DNA from: HXMU1420-13 sp965228545
Lineage (GTDB): Bacteria; Bacteroidota; Rhodothermia; Balneolales; Balneolaceae
Length of the DNA stretch: 64,000 bases
Assembly (NCBI GenBank): GCA_965228545.1
Contig: OZ245822.1
Coordinates: 2,852,001-2,916,000, forward strand
Direction: 5' to 3'
In this document: positions 16,692 through 26,008 of the stretch, piece by piece
Position numbering within the stretch: position 1 is the first letter of the stretch
Layout: every line of letters starts with the position of its first letter
Position numbers and translations under genes: made by a program
Notes under the pieces: generated by a model
What the model was told of the DNA's origin: nothing
Database searches by the model: none
The model's input: the letters and a program-made list of their open reading frames with translations, nothing else

Positions 16692-18302
16692 ATGTCGCAG
16701 GCGGCTACCGCAAATAACGAAATACTAAAAGAAGCAAAAAAGAGACGCACCTTTGCCATTATCTCTCACCCCGATGCCGGTAAAACCACGCTTACCGAGA
16801 AATTACTACTCTATGGTGGAGCTATTCACGAGGCAGGATCAGTACGAGCTAGAAAAGCCGCTCATCATGCAGCATCTGATTGGATGGCCATCGAGAAAGA
16901 ACGTGGAATTTCGGTGACTTCTTCCGTGATGCGCTTCGAAAAAGAAGGCATCAAATACAATTTGCTTGATACTCCGGGTCACAAAGATTTCTCCGAAGAT
17001 ACCCTTAGAACACTGGTTGCAGCCGATTCAGGCTTGATGGTAATTGACGTAGCCAAAGGCGTAGAGGAACAAACCGAAAAGCTATTCGAAGTTTGTAAGC
17101 TTCGCGAAGTGCCGGTAATCACCTTTGTTAATAAATGCGATCGCCCCGGTATGGATCCTCTGGAAGTTTTGAGCAATGTAGAAAGCAAACTTGGAATTGA
17201 AGCGTTACCTGCAAGCTGGCCGTTAGGGTATGGACAAAAGTTCCAGGGGATTTACGATGTGCTTTCCAAAAAAGTGCACGTGTATGAAAAAGCAGATCAT
17301 GGAGCGAAAAAAGCAGTCACCGAGATTTTGGAGGTTGATGACGCACTTGACCAAAGCAACTTATCCGATGCTGAAAAAGAGGCGTTTCTGGAAGAGTTGA
17401 TGTTGATCGAAGACATGTACCCAAATATGGACAAAGACCTCTACAACTCAGGTAAGGTGACTCCGGTGTTCTTTGGATCGGCATTGAACAACTTTGGTTT
17501 GGATGTATTTTTGAACTATTTCCATCAACTTGCGCCACCACCACAAGGCTACGAGCATTCTGAGGGAAACGAACGAGATTTGGGAGATTCGTTTTCGGGC
17601 TTCATCTTTAAGATGCAGGCGAATATGAATCCGGGTCACCGCGATTGTGCCGCATTTATCCGAGTAGCTTCCGGCAAATTCCAACGCGGACAGCAAGTGG
17701 TGGTTTCGCATACCGGAAAGAAGCTGAAACTGGCAACTCCTCATACATTAATGGGCGATGAACGCCAGCTAATGGAAGAAGCCTTTCCCGGTGATATCGT
17801 ATCGATTTTTAATCCGGGCGATTTCCGAATCGGTACCACAATTTACGAAAAGAATAAAGTTCGCTTTGATGTAATTCCGTTGTTTACACCGGAGCATTTC
17901 CAAAAAGTAGCAACCAAAGACCCATTTAAGCGAAAGCAACTTCGTGAAGGTTTGAAGCAGCTATCGGAAGAAGGTGTGGTTCACGTATTTGAGGTTCCAA
18001 ATGGTGTTGGAAATGAATTGCTACTTGGGACCGTTGGTGTGCTTCAGTTCGAGGTGGTGCACCATCGAATGAAAGAAGAATATGGCGTAGAATTGGTAAT
18101 TACTCCGGTTGCTTATTACACAGCCCGTTGGTTACCAAATAATAACGATGCAGTGATTGCCAAGCTTGAATCCAGCTATTCCACCCACGTAACCAAAGAT
18201 TTGGACGAAAACCCGATTGTGCTCTTCGATTCGATGTACGCCCTCAATCAAGCCGTAGAAAAAGTAGGTGCTGAACACTTATTCAAGTTCAAGCAAGGCT
18301 AG
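16692..18302 (+). CDS. prfC: Peptide chain release factor 3
   Basis: Translational GTPase that recycles RF1/RF2 after termination. 536 residues, typical length. G1 is SHPDAGKTTLTEK, G3 DTPGHKDFSEDTLR, G4 NKCDRPGMDP; domain II and the RF3-specific C-terminal domain follow (GDIVSIFNPGDFRIGTT, LGTVGVLQFEVVHHRMKEEYGVE). Start ATG at 16692. Single gene. Confidence 0.97.
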   Translation: MSQAATANNEILKEAKKRRTFAIISHPDAGKTTLTEKLLLYGGAIHEAGSVRARKAAHHAASDWMAIEKERGISVTSSVMRFEKEGIKYNLLDTPGHKDFSEDTLRTLVAADSGLMVIDVAKGVEEQTEKLFEVCKLREVPVITFVNKCDRPGMDPLEVLSNVESKLGIEALPASWPLGYGQKFQGIYDVLSKKVHVYEKADHGAKKAVTEILEVDDALDQSNLSDAEKEAFLEELMLIEDMYPNMDKDLYNSGKVTPVFFGSALNNFGLDVFLNYFHQLAPPPQGYEHSEGNERDLGDSFSGFIFKMQANMNPGHRDCAAFIRVASGKFQRGQQVVVSHTGKKLKLATPHTLMGDERQLMEEAFPGDIVSIFNPGDFRIGTTIYEKNKVRFDVIPLFTPEHFQKVATKDPFKRKQLREGLKQLSEEGVVHVFEVPNGVGNELLLGTVGVLQFEVVHHRMKEEYGVELVITPVAYYTARWLPNNNDAVIAKLESSYSTHVTKDLDENPIVLFDSMYALNQAVEKVGAEHLFKFKQG

Positions 18303-18354
18303 GCAATAAACAACATCCAATATTCAATAACCAACATTCAAGTTGATAGTTTGG
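18303..18354. repeat. AT-rich CAACATTCAA-type repeat after prfC
   Basis: AACAACATCCAATATTCAAT-like words in near-tandem, ending in the 12-mer AGTTGATAGTTT that is also found at 29-40. Sits between convergent genes. Confidence 0.4.
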
Positions 18355-19137
18355 TTATTTGCCGCCGTTGGCTTGGAGATCTTGGATGCAGGCTTGATCA
18401 AGGTCCGGCGCGGAGCTTCCCAGCAGGTTTCCCATAAATCCTGCCGATTGAACTGCGAAATACATTAAACAAGCATCGTTGGTGCAATGTGCTCCGTTTT
18501 CTTCATCATGATGATCGGAAGTTGCCGGTGTACCATTAGCTACTAAACCAAGTAAATGTCCGATTTCGTGATTCATAACCGCGGTTTCTACCACAGAGGT
18601 TGATGGCTCACCAAAACCGCCCGAAATCTGTCTGATACGCTCTTCCATTATCGCAACTGATGTATTGTAGTAGGCAAACCCGAGAACATTCTCGTTGGTG
18701 TAAATTCCATCTGTAACAATCATATAAACTCCCAGATCTGAACCATTTGTAAAAGTTGAACGGTACTGATTTTCCATTGCCACAACATCCTGAACGCTAA
18801 GAGTGTCTTTCCCGGATGAAGGAATCGGCTCATCCAAATTAATGGTGATTCCATCAGGTTTGTTCAGATAGGTTTCCAGAAAATTCTGCAAAGCTGAAAT
18901 TGCTTGAGAAGTGGGTTTAAAACCTTCAACATAATCTACTTCTAGTGTGAGAGAGGTAAACTCTGAGTCAGATAAAAAATCAACAGCTGCACTACCGGTT
19001 CGTTGGGTATGAGAATAAGTTTCCGGTTCCGGATTATTAGGACTGCCGTTATCGGGATTTGATGAGGTTGGTGAATTATCCGAGCATTGGATCAAAAACA
19101 CGATAGATAGAAGAGCTATACAACGAGTAAATTTCAT
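18355..19137 (-). CDS. Lipoprotein with HExxH metalloprotease motif
   Basis: 260 residues. Lipobox FLIQC (Cys18), then a low-complexity Pro/Asn/Ser linker to about residue 45. A zinc-protease signature HEIGHLLGL occupies His190-Leu198, followed by DHHDEENGAH and a candidate Met-turn ACLMYF (Met225). In metzincins the third His is six residues after the second; here that place is Ala, so the third ligand would have to be His209/210. A surface-anchored peptidase is likely; substrate unknown. Three cysteines near the site (218-223 region) may form a disulfide. Confidence 0.75.
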   Translation of the reverse strand: MKFTRCIALLSIVFLIQCSDNSPTSSNPDNGSPNNPEPETYSHTQRTGSAAVDFLSDSEFTSLTLEVDYVEGFKPTSQAISALQNFLETYLNKPDGITINLDEPIPSSGKDTLSVQDVVAMENQYRSTFTNGSDLGVYMIVTDGIYTNENVLGFAYYNTSVAIMEERIRQISGGFGEPSTSVVETAVMNHEIGHLLGLVANGTPATSDHHDEENGAHCTNDACLMYFAVQSAGFMGNLLGSSAPDLDQACIQDLQANGGK

Positions 19138-19349
19138 CTTTTTGGGTATGTATAGGCTGTTTTTATGATGATTGTTCCACTTAGTACTTTAGCTAAAGAG
19201 TTCTGTTAACTATTAGTTTATATTTAATGCTGATGTTAAGTAAATAATATTATTACGCAATGTTGGCGATAAAGGAACAATTCGCCTTTAGGATGGTTTA
19301 AATAAAGGCTATTTTTGAGCGCTGAATTTTAAACCAAAAACCAACTCAA

Positions 19350-19841
19350 GTGAGTATCACTAAAAGCGTCGCAAACGACGTAACAATAATAAAAGCAGAT
19401 CTAGAAAATCCTAAACACGCCGCCGACATAGTAAATATTGTGGATCTCTTTTCCCGCGATCCGATGGGACAAGATGAACCCCTGGGCGAGGAAATCCGCG
19501 TAGATATGATTGCGGAAATGAAGAAGATTCCAACCACCATGACTTACATCGCGTACGCAGGCGAAAAAGCATTGGGGATTGTAACCTGCTTTATCGGCTT
19601 TTCGACCTTTACGGCAAGCAAAACGTTTAAAATTCATGATGTAGCTGTTCACCCCGATGCACGTGGGATGGGAATTGGCACCAAAATGCTGGAAACGGTT
19701 AAAGAAGAAGCCGAAGAAATGGGTTGCTCCAAAATCACCCTCGAAGTTCGGGAAGACAATCCCGCCAAAAAACTCTACGAACGTGAAGGCTTCGATTACG
19801 GCGAGCCGAAATGGTACTTTATGTCGCATGAGCTAAATTAA
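19350..19841 (+). CDS. GNAT family N-acetyltransferase
   Basis: Acetyl-CoA-dependent transferase of unknown substrate. 163 residues; the acetyl-CoA loop is VHPDARGMGIGTKML (R-G-M-G-I-G) and the fold continues with ITLEVREDNPAKKLYEREGF, a typical GNAT C terminus. Start is GTG at 19350. Monocistronic, convergent with the transglycosylase gene. Confidence 0.9.
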   Translation: MSITKSVANDVTIIKADLENPKHAADIVNIVDLFSRDPMGQDEPLGEEIRVDMIAEMKKIPTTMTYIAYAGEKALGIVTCFIGFSTFTASKTFKIHDVAVHPDARGMGIGTKMLETVKEEAEEMGCSKITLEVREDNPAKKLYEREGFDYGEPKWYFMSHELN

Positions 19842-19864
19842 TAGCTCGTAGCGAAGAATGAAGA

Positions 19865-20635
19865 TTAAGGCGCTGAGTTTGTAACCAACTTAGCATCATC
19901 AGCTAAAGCTAATACGGCACCAACATAGAGTGAGCTTGGATTATAGCGTAACACAGCTGTTTCTAGGCTACCTGTTTTATTTTTGAAGTGAGCCAGATAA
20001 TTAGCCACCGAGTTTATGTTGTCCGGCATGTGATACAATTGATCGCCTACCCACCAGCGGTTGAGCGAATATGGTATAAACTGCGCATAACTCATAGCTC
20101 CGGCATAGCTCGATTTCATGTCGAGCACATCCATGTTTTTCTTTTCTACAAACTCAAGCAATTCCTCAAGTTGTGCCAACGCCCATTCTGCGCGATGATC
20201 TTCCACATACATACTCACATATACATTAAAAGGATTGTACCGACCTTTATTCTTCCCGAAATCTGATTCCACAGCAATAATCCCGATAATTACTTCTTTT
20301 GGGATTCCATACTCCTTTTCAGCGGCTTGTAGTTCGGCGCTATATTGAGCGTAAAAGGTATCGATGGCACGTTTCTTGGCATCGTAGCCGATCACTTTTT
20401 TATAATCGTCGAGGTTTTCGATTCTGCGTTCGGCGGAACGGGTAAACTTTTTGGTGATGCGTTCTACCAATTCAAAGCGCTCATCATTTAGTAGTGGTTT
20501 GATGTCCACTCCTTTGGCGTCAAAGTGTTTAACCAATTCCTGGATGCGTTCGTCATCAGTGGTGGTTGAAGGTTGATCGGAAGTAATAGACTCCGGGAGC
20601 AAAAATAGCGATAGTAGTAAAAGCAGGATTTTCAT
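19865..20635 (-). CDS. Lytic murein transglycosylase (MltB type)
   Basis: Cleaves peptidoglycan glycan strands to 1,6-anhydro ends. 256 residues from ATG 20635, with signal peptide (LLLLLSLFLLPES). The catalytic Glu is in GIIAVESDFGKNKGRYNPF, followed by AQFIPYSLNRWW and SVANYLAHF, all MltB/SltB-like. The N-terminal part HFDAKGVDIKPLLNDERF is family-typical. No peptidoglycan-binding domain, so a small periplasmic enzyme. A TTG two codons upstream is an alternative start. Confidence 0.88.
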   Translation of the reverse strand: MKILLLLLSLFLLPESITSDQPSTTTDDERIQELVKHFDAKGVDIKPLLNDERFELVERITKKFTRSAERRIENLDDYKKVIGYDAKKRAIDTFYAQYSAELQAAEKEYGIPKEVIIGIIAVESDFGKNKGRYNPFNVYVSMYVEDHRAEWALAQLEELLEFVEKKNMDVLDMKSSYAGAMSYAQFIPYSLNRWWVGDQLYHMPDNINSVANYLAHFKNKTGSLETAVLRYNPSSLYVGAVLALADDAKLVTNSAP

Positions 20636-20755
20636 AGCCAAACGATCTCTTGTGATGATTTCTTAACTCGTAAGAACGATTATTTTTTGATATCGATCAA
20701 GATGTGAGAAGAATATTAATTTGAGTTTCATTCTTTGAATTTGGTAATTACAGCC

Positions 20756-20962
20756 ATGAAGCAAGATTTGGAAAAAATATTGAAGCCGTTAAGTACTGAT
20801 GAAAAATTAGATGTTATTGAGTATTTAACGGATAGTTTGCGCGAAAAAGACGTTCCGTTAACAGAAGCACAAAGAAAAATTATTCGAGAGCGTGAAGTGA
20901 TTTACAAAATCGGGGGCACTGAATTACATTCCTGGGAGGATGTAAAAAAATCTATCCATTGA
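20756..20962 (+). CDS. Orphan addiction-module antitoxin-like protein
   Basis: 68 residues, of the short addiction-module-component family (TIGR02574/DUF2281 style): helix KILKPLSTDEKLDVIEYLTDSL then VPLTEAQRKIIREREVIY and SWEDVKKSI. In complete modules a ParE/RelE-type toxin follows immediately; here the next plus-strand space is only 27 bases before a minus-strand gene, so no toxin partner is present. I use the ATG at 20756; a TTG seven codons upstream is less likely. Confidence 0.7.
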   Translation: MKQDLEKILKPLSTDEKLDVIEYLTDSLREKDVPLTEAQRKIIREREVIYKIGGTELHSWEDVKKSIH

Positions 20963-20989
20963 GCGCCTAGACCAAGCTAATTTCACAGA

Positions 20990-21712
20990 TCACTCTTCCA
21001 ATTTAACAACGGTTTCAACAAGCTCACCTTCATCATATAGCCGTTGTCCAATAATGATGCCTTTGTCATCGTAAATGGTAGCTATTCCATCAAGACCAAG
21101 TGCAGGTTTAATCTGAAATTCCTGGGCAATTTGACCATTGGGATGGTACATAACATAAGTTGAAAGCGAGTCTGAATCCATTTTGATATCACTTAAAACG
21201 AGGTTATCCGTTTGGCGATTGGCATAGGATATAGTTACGAAATTGCCATTGAGATCTAACGAATATTCACTAAGTGTTTGGTATGAAAAAGTACCTGTAC
21301 TATCGTACATATTCATAACCATTTGCGTCTTCTTTCCATCAACGATGGTTTCGGTGAAGAACAATGAATCCGTATCACTATAAAAGGCACTGCGTTTCCC
21401 GTTGTAGGGCAACCCATCCGGACCGAGAAGTATGCCTGTTCGTTCATCTTTTGGATGATAAAGCCCCACATAACCTTCCGTATCCAGCTCAATATCGTAA
21501 TACATGGATTTGTTTATCGCCGACAATTCGATGTGGTTCATATTTTCGTACGGATTTTCAGAATCTGCACAAAACATCAGTGTGAGTATCGAAAAGACTG
21601 GAATTACGAAAAGTGCTTTGGGTAGCATACTGCTTTTAGAAGCTTTTTTCGAAAGCATATTTAAACGCTTTTTGGTGATTGAAAAATCAATGCGAGAAGT
21701 AAACTGCTTCAT
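20990..21712 (-). CDS. Membrane-anchored BlaR1-derived protein with YwqK-like repeats (copy 2)
   Basis: 240 residues. The N terminus MKQFTSRIDFSITKKRLNM(L)SKKA and following hydrophobic helix (KALFVIPVFSILTLMFC) are shared with the neighbouring gene and with the internal anchor of the BlaR1-like protein (TKRRILMLSRK then a helix), so it is a one-pass protein without a protease domain. The exported part carries YwqK/MORN-like units: YHPNGQIAQEF, YDDKGIIIGQRLYDEGELVE. Overlaps the upstream gene by four bases (ATGA), last in the blaI operon. Role unknown. Confidence 0.8.
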   Translation of the reverse strand: MKQFTSRIDFSITKKRLNMLSKKASKSSMLPKALFVIPVFSILTLMFCADSENPYENMNHIELSAINKSMYYDIELDTEGYVGLYHPKDERTGILLGPDGLPYNGKRSAFYSDTDSLFFTETIVDGKKTQMVMNMYDSTGTFSYQTLSEYSLDLNGNFVTISYANRQTDNLVLSDIKMDSDSLSTYVMYHPNGQIAQEFQIKPALGLDGIATIYDDKGIIIGQRLYDEGELVETVVKLEE

Positions 21713-22548
21713 TTGATTTTCTCCACGAGTTCGCCGTTTTCGTAGAGTTCTTGTTCAAGGATGGTGCCGTTTTCATCATACATGGTCATTAAGTCTTCAA
21801 ATCCGGTATCAGTGCTCCCCATTTTAAATTTTAGCAGTCCATTTGGATGATATTCTTTGAATATACGAACGTCGTTGTCATCAATGTAGGCGTGCACTAA
21901 CGTATCCAAATCGGCGGCGAGTTCAAGTCGACCCCGATACTGCAGATTTTCCCAGTAATATTGAGCAGTTTTTACGAGCTCATTCAAGCCATTAAATTCG
22001 AAATTCTCCACTATTCTGGTGGGGTGATCATTGTTGTAAACTCTATGCAGTGATTTTATCAGCGTGCCGGCTCTATTGTAATTGCGTTCAATAATCTTAG
22101 TGGATGGTTCATAGTCAAATTCAATCCGATAGAAATCATGTTCGGTAATAGGATTTAGTAGAACCCCTTGGGTTGGCCAGCCATCTTCGAAAGTGATTTC
22201 AGAAACTGTCAAATTATCGTCAAGATTTAAGGTCCGCTGAACACCTGTAAAAGGTTTGCCTTTTCGAATGTATGCTCGATATCCATCGTAGGAATGCCGC
22301 TCCATTCGCTCAGAAAAACTACCATCGGCTTGTTGAAAAAGTAACACAGGCTCGATGGCTGTTTTTACTCTGTTATCAATCACAATTTGGCGGTTGGCTT
22401 TGTTGAAGAACAGGAAGGTAGAGATCGCTAAGACTGGAATAACGACAATAACCTTAGGTAATATCCTCATTGTTGTGGCTTTCTTCGAAAGCATAAGCAA
22501 TCGTTTCTTAGTAACCGAAAAATCTAGGCTAGAGGTAAACTGCTTCAT
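21709..22548 (-). CDS. Membrane-anchored BlaR1-derived protein with YwqK-like repeats (copy 1)
   Basis: 279 residues. Starts with MKQFTSSLDFSVTKKRLLML and SKKA plus a hydrophobic helix (ILPKVIVVIPVLAISTFLFF) equivalent to the anchor in BlaR1 at 22552-23931; no zinc motif. The C-terminal part contains EYHPNGLLKFKMG, MYDENGTILEQELYENGELVE, which resemble YwqK-family repeats that bind or modulate toxins in other systems; that function is not established here. Begins three bases after the BlaR1-like gene and overlaps the next copy by four, so translationally coupled. Confidence 0.82.
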   Translation of the reverse strand: MKQFTSSLDFSVTKKRLLMLSKKATTMRILPKVIVVIPVLAISTFLFFNKANRQIVIDNRVKTAIEPVLLFQQADGSFSERMERHSYDGYRAYIRKGKPFTGVQRTLNLDDNLTVSEITFEDGWPTQGVLLNPITEHDFYRIEFDYEPSTKIIERNYNRAGTLIKSLHRVYNNDHPTRIVENFEFNGLNELVKTAQYYWENLQYRGRLELAADLDTLVHAYIDDNDVRIFKEYHPNGLLKFKMGSTDTGFEDLMTMYDENGTILEQELYENGELVEKIK

Positions 22549-22551
22549 TTA

Positions 22552-23931
22552 TCACTCTCCTTTAACAGATTCTGCGGTTCTTTGTTTTAGCAACTCCTGA
22601 GGTGAGGGAACCAGATTTGGGAAGTTACTTGAAGAAAATTGAATAAAAGGATCTTCCGTTAAATGATTTTGTAAAGCGCTAATAAAAGAATATGAACCCC
22701 ACAGGCCGGCATATTCATATTCTAAGTCTTGTAAACTAGGTGGATTTCCTGATAGCGCCGATTCGATATAAGCGACCATTTTGTCATTGAATTCGGAATT
22801 TAGTTTCGATAATACAAGCTTATATCTTAGCCGATCTGAACGTTCGGTACTATCTGTTTTCATGTTTAATCGAGAATCCATTCTAATGATTGCGCTTTTT
22901 AAACTGTCCAAAGCACTTTTCTCTGGTTCTGTTATATCAGTCTTTTTGTAATCGATTTGGGCAACTAGTTCACTCGTTAGATGGTGAATGTTGGCCTCTT
23001 CACTTTGATCAAAATTAGAACATGCAGGGATGATTATTAATGCTACAAAAAGGACGATCAAAGTTTTTAAGCTCGATTTAAAAGAATTAACCTTTCTAGA
23101 TAGCATTAAAATTCTTCGTTTGGTATTAGCTTGGCTAAATCTATGTTGTAAAACGGGTGCTTTTTCGGAGGAGGAAAACTGAAGTAGCAGATCATGATAT
23201 TTTGATCGGTCAGCTACTTGACTTACTACGTGTTGATCCGCCAAAAACTCGTGATTTAACATGATGGAGTGCTTAAATCCATATAAAAATGGATTAAACC
23301 AAAAGAACACTTTTAAGAACTCGATAAGTAAAATATCGAAAGAATGAAATTGCCGAACATGCGTTAGCTCATGTTCTAAAATCTCTGAGCCAATACTGCC
23401 TGTTTCGTAATCATACTTGTTGATAAAAATAAACTGCAAAAAGGATTGGGGAGTGATTTTCTGATCCACAAGAATTATTTGCGCAGCTTTGTAGTCGATG
23501 ATTTCCCCTTTTTTTATCGTTCTTCGAATTTGAAATAACCCGACCATAAATCGAAGTAATAACGCGAGTGAAATCAGCAAATAGATTCCAATAGTTATCT
23601 GCTTCAACGAAAGACTGAATCCCGCTGATTCCTCAGGGGCAGATCTTTTAATCTCTGCTGAAGGTGGCGCAGAAAGTATCGGTTCTATCGTTCTAGAAAC
23701 GGCCCTTGCCGGGGTGTTAACCGTTTGCTCAATATCATCAATGTTAATGCCGGCTATTTCGGTATTTGGTTGAATATCGAAGGTGATTAATGGTGCGGTA
23801 AAGCTTACGACCAAAGCTATCAATAAATATCCCCGATTAAATCGGTGCATTTTTTCGTTTTCGAGAAATAGCTTATACAAGCTCCAAAGCAGCCCCAGTA
23901 AAACCGTCGATTTTAAAATATATACGATCAT
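22552..23931 (-). CDS. BlaR1/MecR1-like M56 membrane metallopeptidase
   Basis: 459 residues. N-terminal membrane helices (about 5-25, 37-50, 110-130) flank a cytoplasmic zinc site HELTH near residue 188, then FLADQHV, matching M56 peptidases that cleave BlaI-type repressors. The usual C-terminal penicillin-binding sensor is replaced by a roughly 140-residue helical region of unknown ligand after the anchor TKRRILMLSRK. So it senses some envelope signal and activates blaI cleavage. Start overlaps the blaI stop by four bases. Confidence 0.9.
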   Translation of the reverse strand: MIVYILKSTVLLGLLWSLYKLFLENEKMHRFNRGYLLIALVVSFTAPLITFDIQPNTEIAGINIDDIEQTVNTPARAVSRTIEPILSAPPSAEIKRSAPEESAGFSLSLKQITIGIYLLISLALLLRFMVGLFQIRRTIKKGEIIDYKAAQIILVDQKITPQSFLQFIFINKYDYETGSIGSEILEHELTHVRQFHSFDILLIEFLKVFFWFNPFLYGFKHSIMLNHEFLADQHVVSQVADRSKYHDLLLQFSSSEKAPVLQHRFSQANTKRRILMLSRKVNSFKSSLKTLIVLFVALIIIPACSNFDQSEEANIHHLTSELVAQIDYKKTDITEPEKSALDSLKSAIIRMDSRLNMKTDSTERSDRLRYKLVLSKLNSEFNDKMVAYIESALSGNPPSLQDLEYEYAGLWGSYSFISALQNHLTEDPFIQFSSSNFPNLVPSPQELLKQRTAESVKGE

Positions 23932-24299
23932 GACTCTTTCCTCTCAATTTCCTTATCGATAATGGCGCGAAGTTCCTTTAATTCATTTTCCGATAAATCC
24001 GTCTCTTTAGTAAAAAAGGAAGCAAACTGCGCCGAGCTGTTATTAAAAAACTTCTTGATCAACCCCCGAACGTGCGATCCAAAATAGTCGGTTTTAGCCA
24101 CCAACGGGTAATATTGGCGAGAGCGCCCATGTTGATTGTAACTCACAAAACCTTTTTCCTGCATGCGTTTAAGTAGGGTTGCGAGTGTGGTTGGTGCCGG
24201 TGCAGGATTGGGATATTGCTCCAGCAAATCACTCATATAAGCTTTTTCAAGCTTCCATAAGTGTTCCATTAGTTCTTCTTCGGTGGGAGATAATTGCAT
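23928..24299 (-). CDS. BlaI/MecI/CopY-family repressor
   Basis: 123-residue winged-helix repressor: MQLSPTEEELMEHLWKL, then a recognition region with TTLATLLKRMQEKGFVSYNQHGRSRQYYPLV, and a dimerising C terminus. In the family the M56 partner cleaves it in the C-terminal helices. It heads the operon blaI - blaR1-like - two anchored proteins. Two inverted repeats directly upstream (24301-24337) match BlaI operators, pointing to autorepression. Confidence 0.93.
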   Translation of the reverse strand: MQLSPTEEELMEHLWKLEKAYMSDLLEQYPNPAPAPTTLATLLKRMQEKGFVSYNQHGRSRQYYPLVAKTDYFGSHVRGLIKKFFNNSSAQFASFFTKETDLSENELKELRAIIDKEIERKES

Positions 24300-24300
24300 A

Positions 24301-24337
24301 TTCTACGAGTTTAGAATTGTTTCTACAAATGTAGAAA
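24301..24337. promoter_or_regulatory. Probable BlaI operators
   Basis: TTTCTAC-AAAT-GTAGAAA at 24320-24337 is a perfect 18-base palindrome containing TACA..TGTA half sites of the BlaI type. A second, weaker one, TTCTA(CGAGTT)TAGAA, lies at 24301-24316, right next to the blaI start codon. Both are placed to block transcription of the operon. Confidence 0.78.
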
Positions 24338-24583
24338 ATTAAATGGTAACTTCAACCTATCGTTAAAAAAATATTTTTAGATGCCTGTACTTTCCCTTTT
24401 CTCTCACTCGAACTTCTAATGTAAAACCCGTACCTTAAGCCGCCTTGAACGTGCTGCTTCTTTCCTGTTTGAAGCGGGCACTCCAGAAATGCTAAAACGC
24501 ATGTGAATGAAAAGAGGTTACTATTCGTGTTTTGGTGATTTTATGGCAACAAGACAATCAAAAACTATTATCAAAAGGAAATC

Positions 24584-26002
24584 ATGGCAAAAGAATTTGA
24601 TGTATGCGTAATTGGCTCAGGACCTGGTGGCTACGTGGCTGCAATCCGGGCATCGCAACTGGGTTTTAAAACAGCAATTGTTGAGAAAAGACACTTAGGT
24701 GGCGTTTGTTTGAATATTGGCTGTATCCCAACCAAAGCATTATTGCGCTCGGCAGAAGTATTAGAATCTATCCAACATGCCGATGATTACGGGATTTCAG
24801 TAGGCGACGTAAAAGCTGATTTCGAAGGCATGGTAAAACGTAGCCGTGGTGTTGCCAACAAAATGAGCAAGGGTGTTCAGTTCCTGATGAAAGCCAATAA
24901 GATTGAGGTGTTCATGGGAGCGGGTAAGTTCAAATCGAAAAGCGAGCTTGCTGTAAACGACGAAAACGGCAAAGAGAAAGAAAGTATCAAAGCCAAGCAC
25001 TTTATCATTGCAACGGGTGCACGTCCGCGTGAGCTTCCAAGCTTGAAGATTGATGGAGAAATGATCATCGATTCGGAAAAGGCGATGACTATGGAAAAGC
25101 AGCCTAAGAAAATGGTGATTGTGGGTGCCGGCGCCATTGGTGTTGAGTTTGCTTATTTCTACAACACTATCGGGACAGAAGTAACTCTAGTTGAGCTACA
25201 AAAGACCTTAGTTCCTGTTGAAGACAAAGATGTTGGACGTGAGCTCGGTAAAATCTACAAGAAGAAAGGCATCAACGTACTTACCGAAAGCACCGTTGAA
25301 AATGTGAAGAAAAAAGGTAAAGGCGTTGAAGTAACTGTTAAGACCAAAAAAGGCGAAGAGAAAATCGAAGCTGATGTAGTTCTTTCTGCGGTTGGTGTAA
25401 CCGGAAATGTTGAAAACCTAGGTTTGGAAGATATCGGCGTAAAAGTTGAGCGTGGCGCTATCGTTGCGGATAAATCGGATTACTCGACCGGAGTAGATGG
25501 CATTTACGCTATTGGAGACATCATCGGAGCTCCTTGGTTGGCGCATAAAGCATCCCACGAAGCGGTTGTGCTTGCTGAGCAGTTAGCCGGAATGAGCCCG
25601 AAGCCGATCAACTACGAAAACATCCCTGGTTGTACCTACTGCGAGCCACAAATTGCATCGGTTGGTTTAACCGAAGAAGCGGCCAAAGAAGAAGGCTACG
25701 AAATCAAAGTTGGGAAATTCCCGCTTTCGGCTTCCGGAAAAGCGACAGCGCTTGGTCATGAAGAAGGCTTCGTAAAAGTAGTATTCGATGCAAAATACGG
25801 CGAGTGGTTAGGTTGCCACATGATTGGATTCGGTGTAACCGAAATGATCGCAGAAGCGGTTGTTGCCCGTGATTTGGAAACAACCGGACATGAAATCATC
25901 AGCGCAGTTCATCCGCATCCAACTCTTTCGGAAGCGGTAATGGAAGCTGTTGCTGAAGCCTATAATGAAGGTGTTCATTTAGGTACGCCGGTTAAGAAAT
26001 AA
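24584..26002 (+). CDS. lpdA: Dihydrolipoyl dehydrogenase
   Basis: E3 flavoprotein that reoxidises dihydrolipoyl groups of 2-oxoacid dehydrogenases and the glycine cleavage system, reducing NAD+. 472 residues. FAD motif GSGPGGYVAAIRA, redox disulfide GGVCLNIGCIPTKALL, NAD-binding GAGAIGVEFAYFY, and the C-terminal catalytic HPHPTLSEAVMEA His-Glu pair are all present. Followed by repeats, then lipB and lipA, so it clusters with lipoate metabolism. The E1/E2 genes are not in this window. Confidence 0.97.
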   Translation: MAKEFDVCVIGSGPGGYVAAIRASQLGFKTAIVEKRHLGGVCLNIGCIPTKALLRSAEVLESIQHADDYGISVGDVKADFEGMVKRSRGVANKMSKGVQFLMKANKIEVFMGAGKFKSKSELAVNDENGKEKESIKAKHFIIATGARPRELPSLKIDGEMIIDSEKAMTMEKQPKKMVIVGAGAIGVEFAYFYNTIGTEVTLVELQKTLVPVEDKDVGRELGKIYKKKGINVLTESTVENVKKKGKGVEVTVKTKKGEEKIEADVVLSAVGVTGNVENLGLEDIGVKVERGAIVADKSDYSTGVDGIYAIGDIIGAPWLAHKASHEAVVLAEQLAGMSPKPINYENIPGCTYCEPQIASVGLTEEAAKEEGYEIKVGKFPLSASGKATALGHEEGFVKVVFDAKYGEWLGCHMIGFGVTEMIAEAVVARDLETTGHEIISAVHPHPTLSEAVMEAVAEAYNEGVHLGTPVKK

Positions 26003-26008
26003 CTCGAT

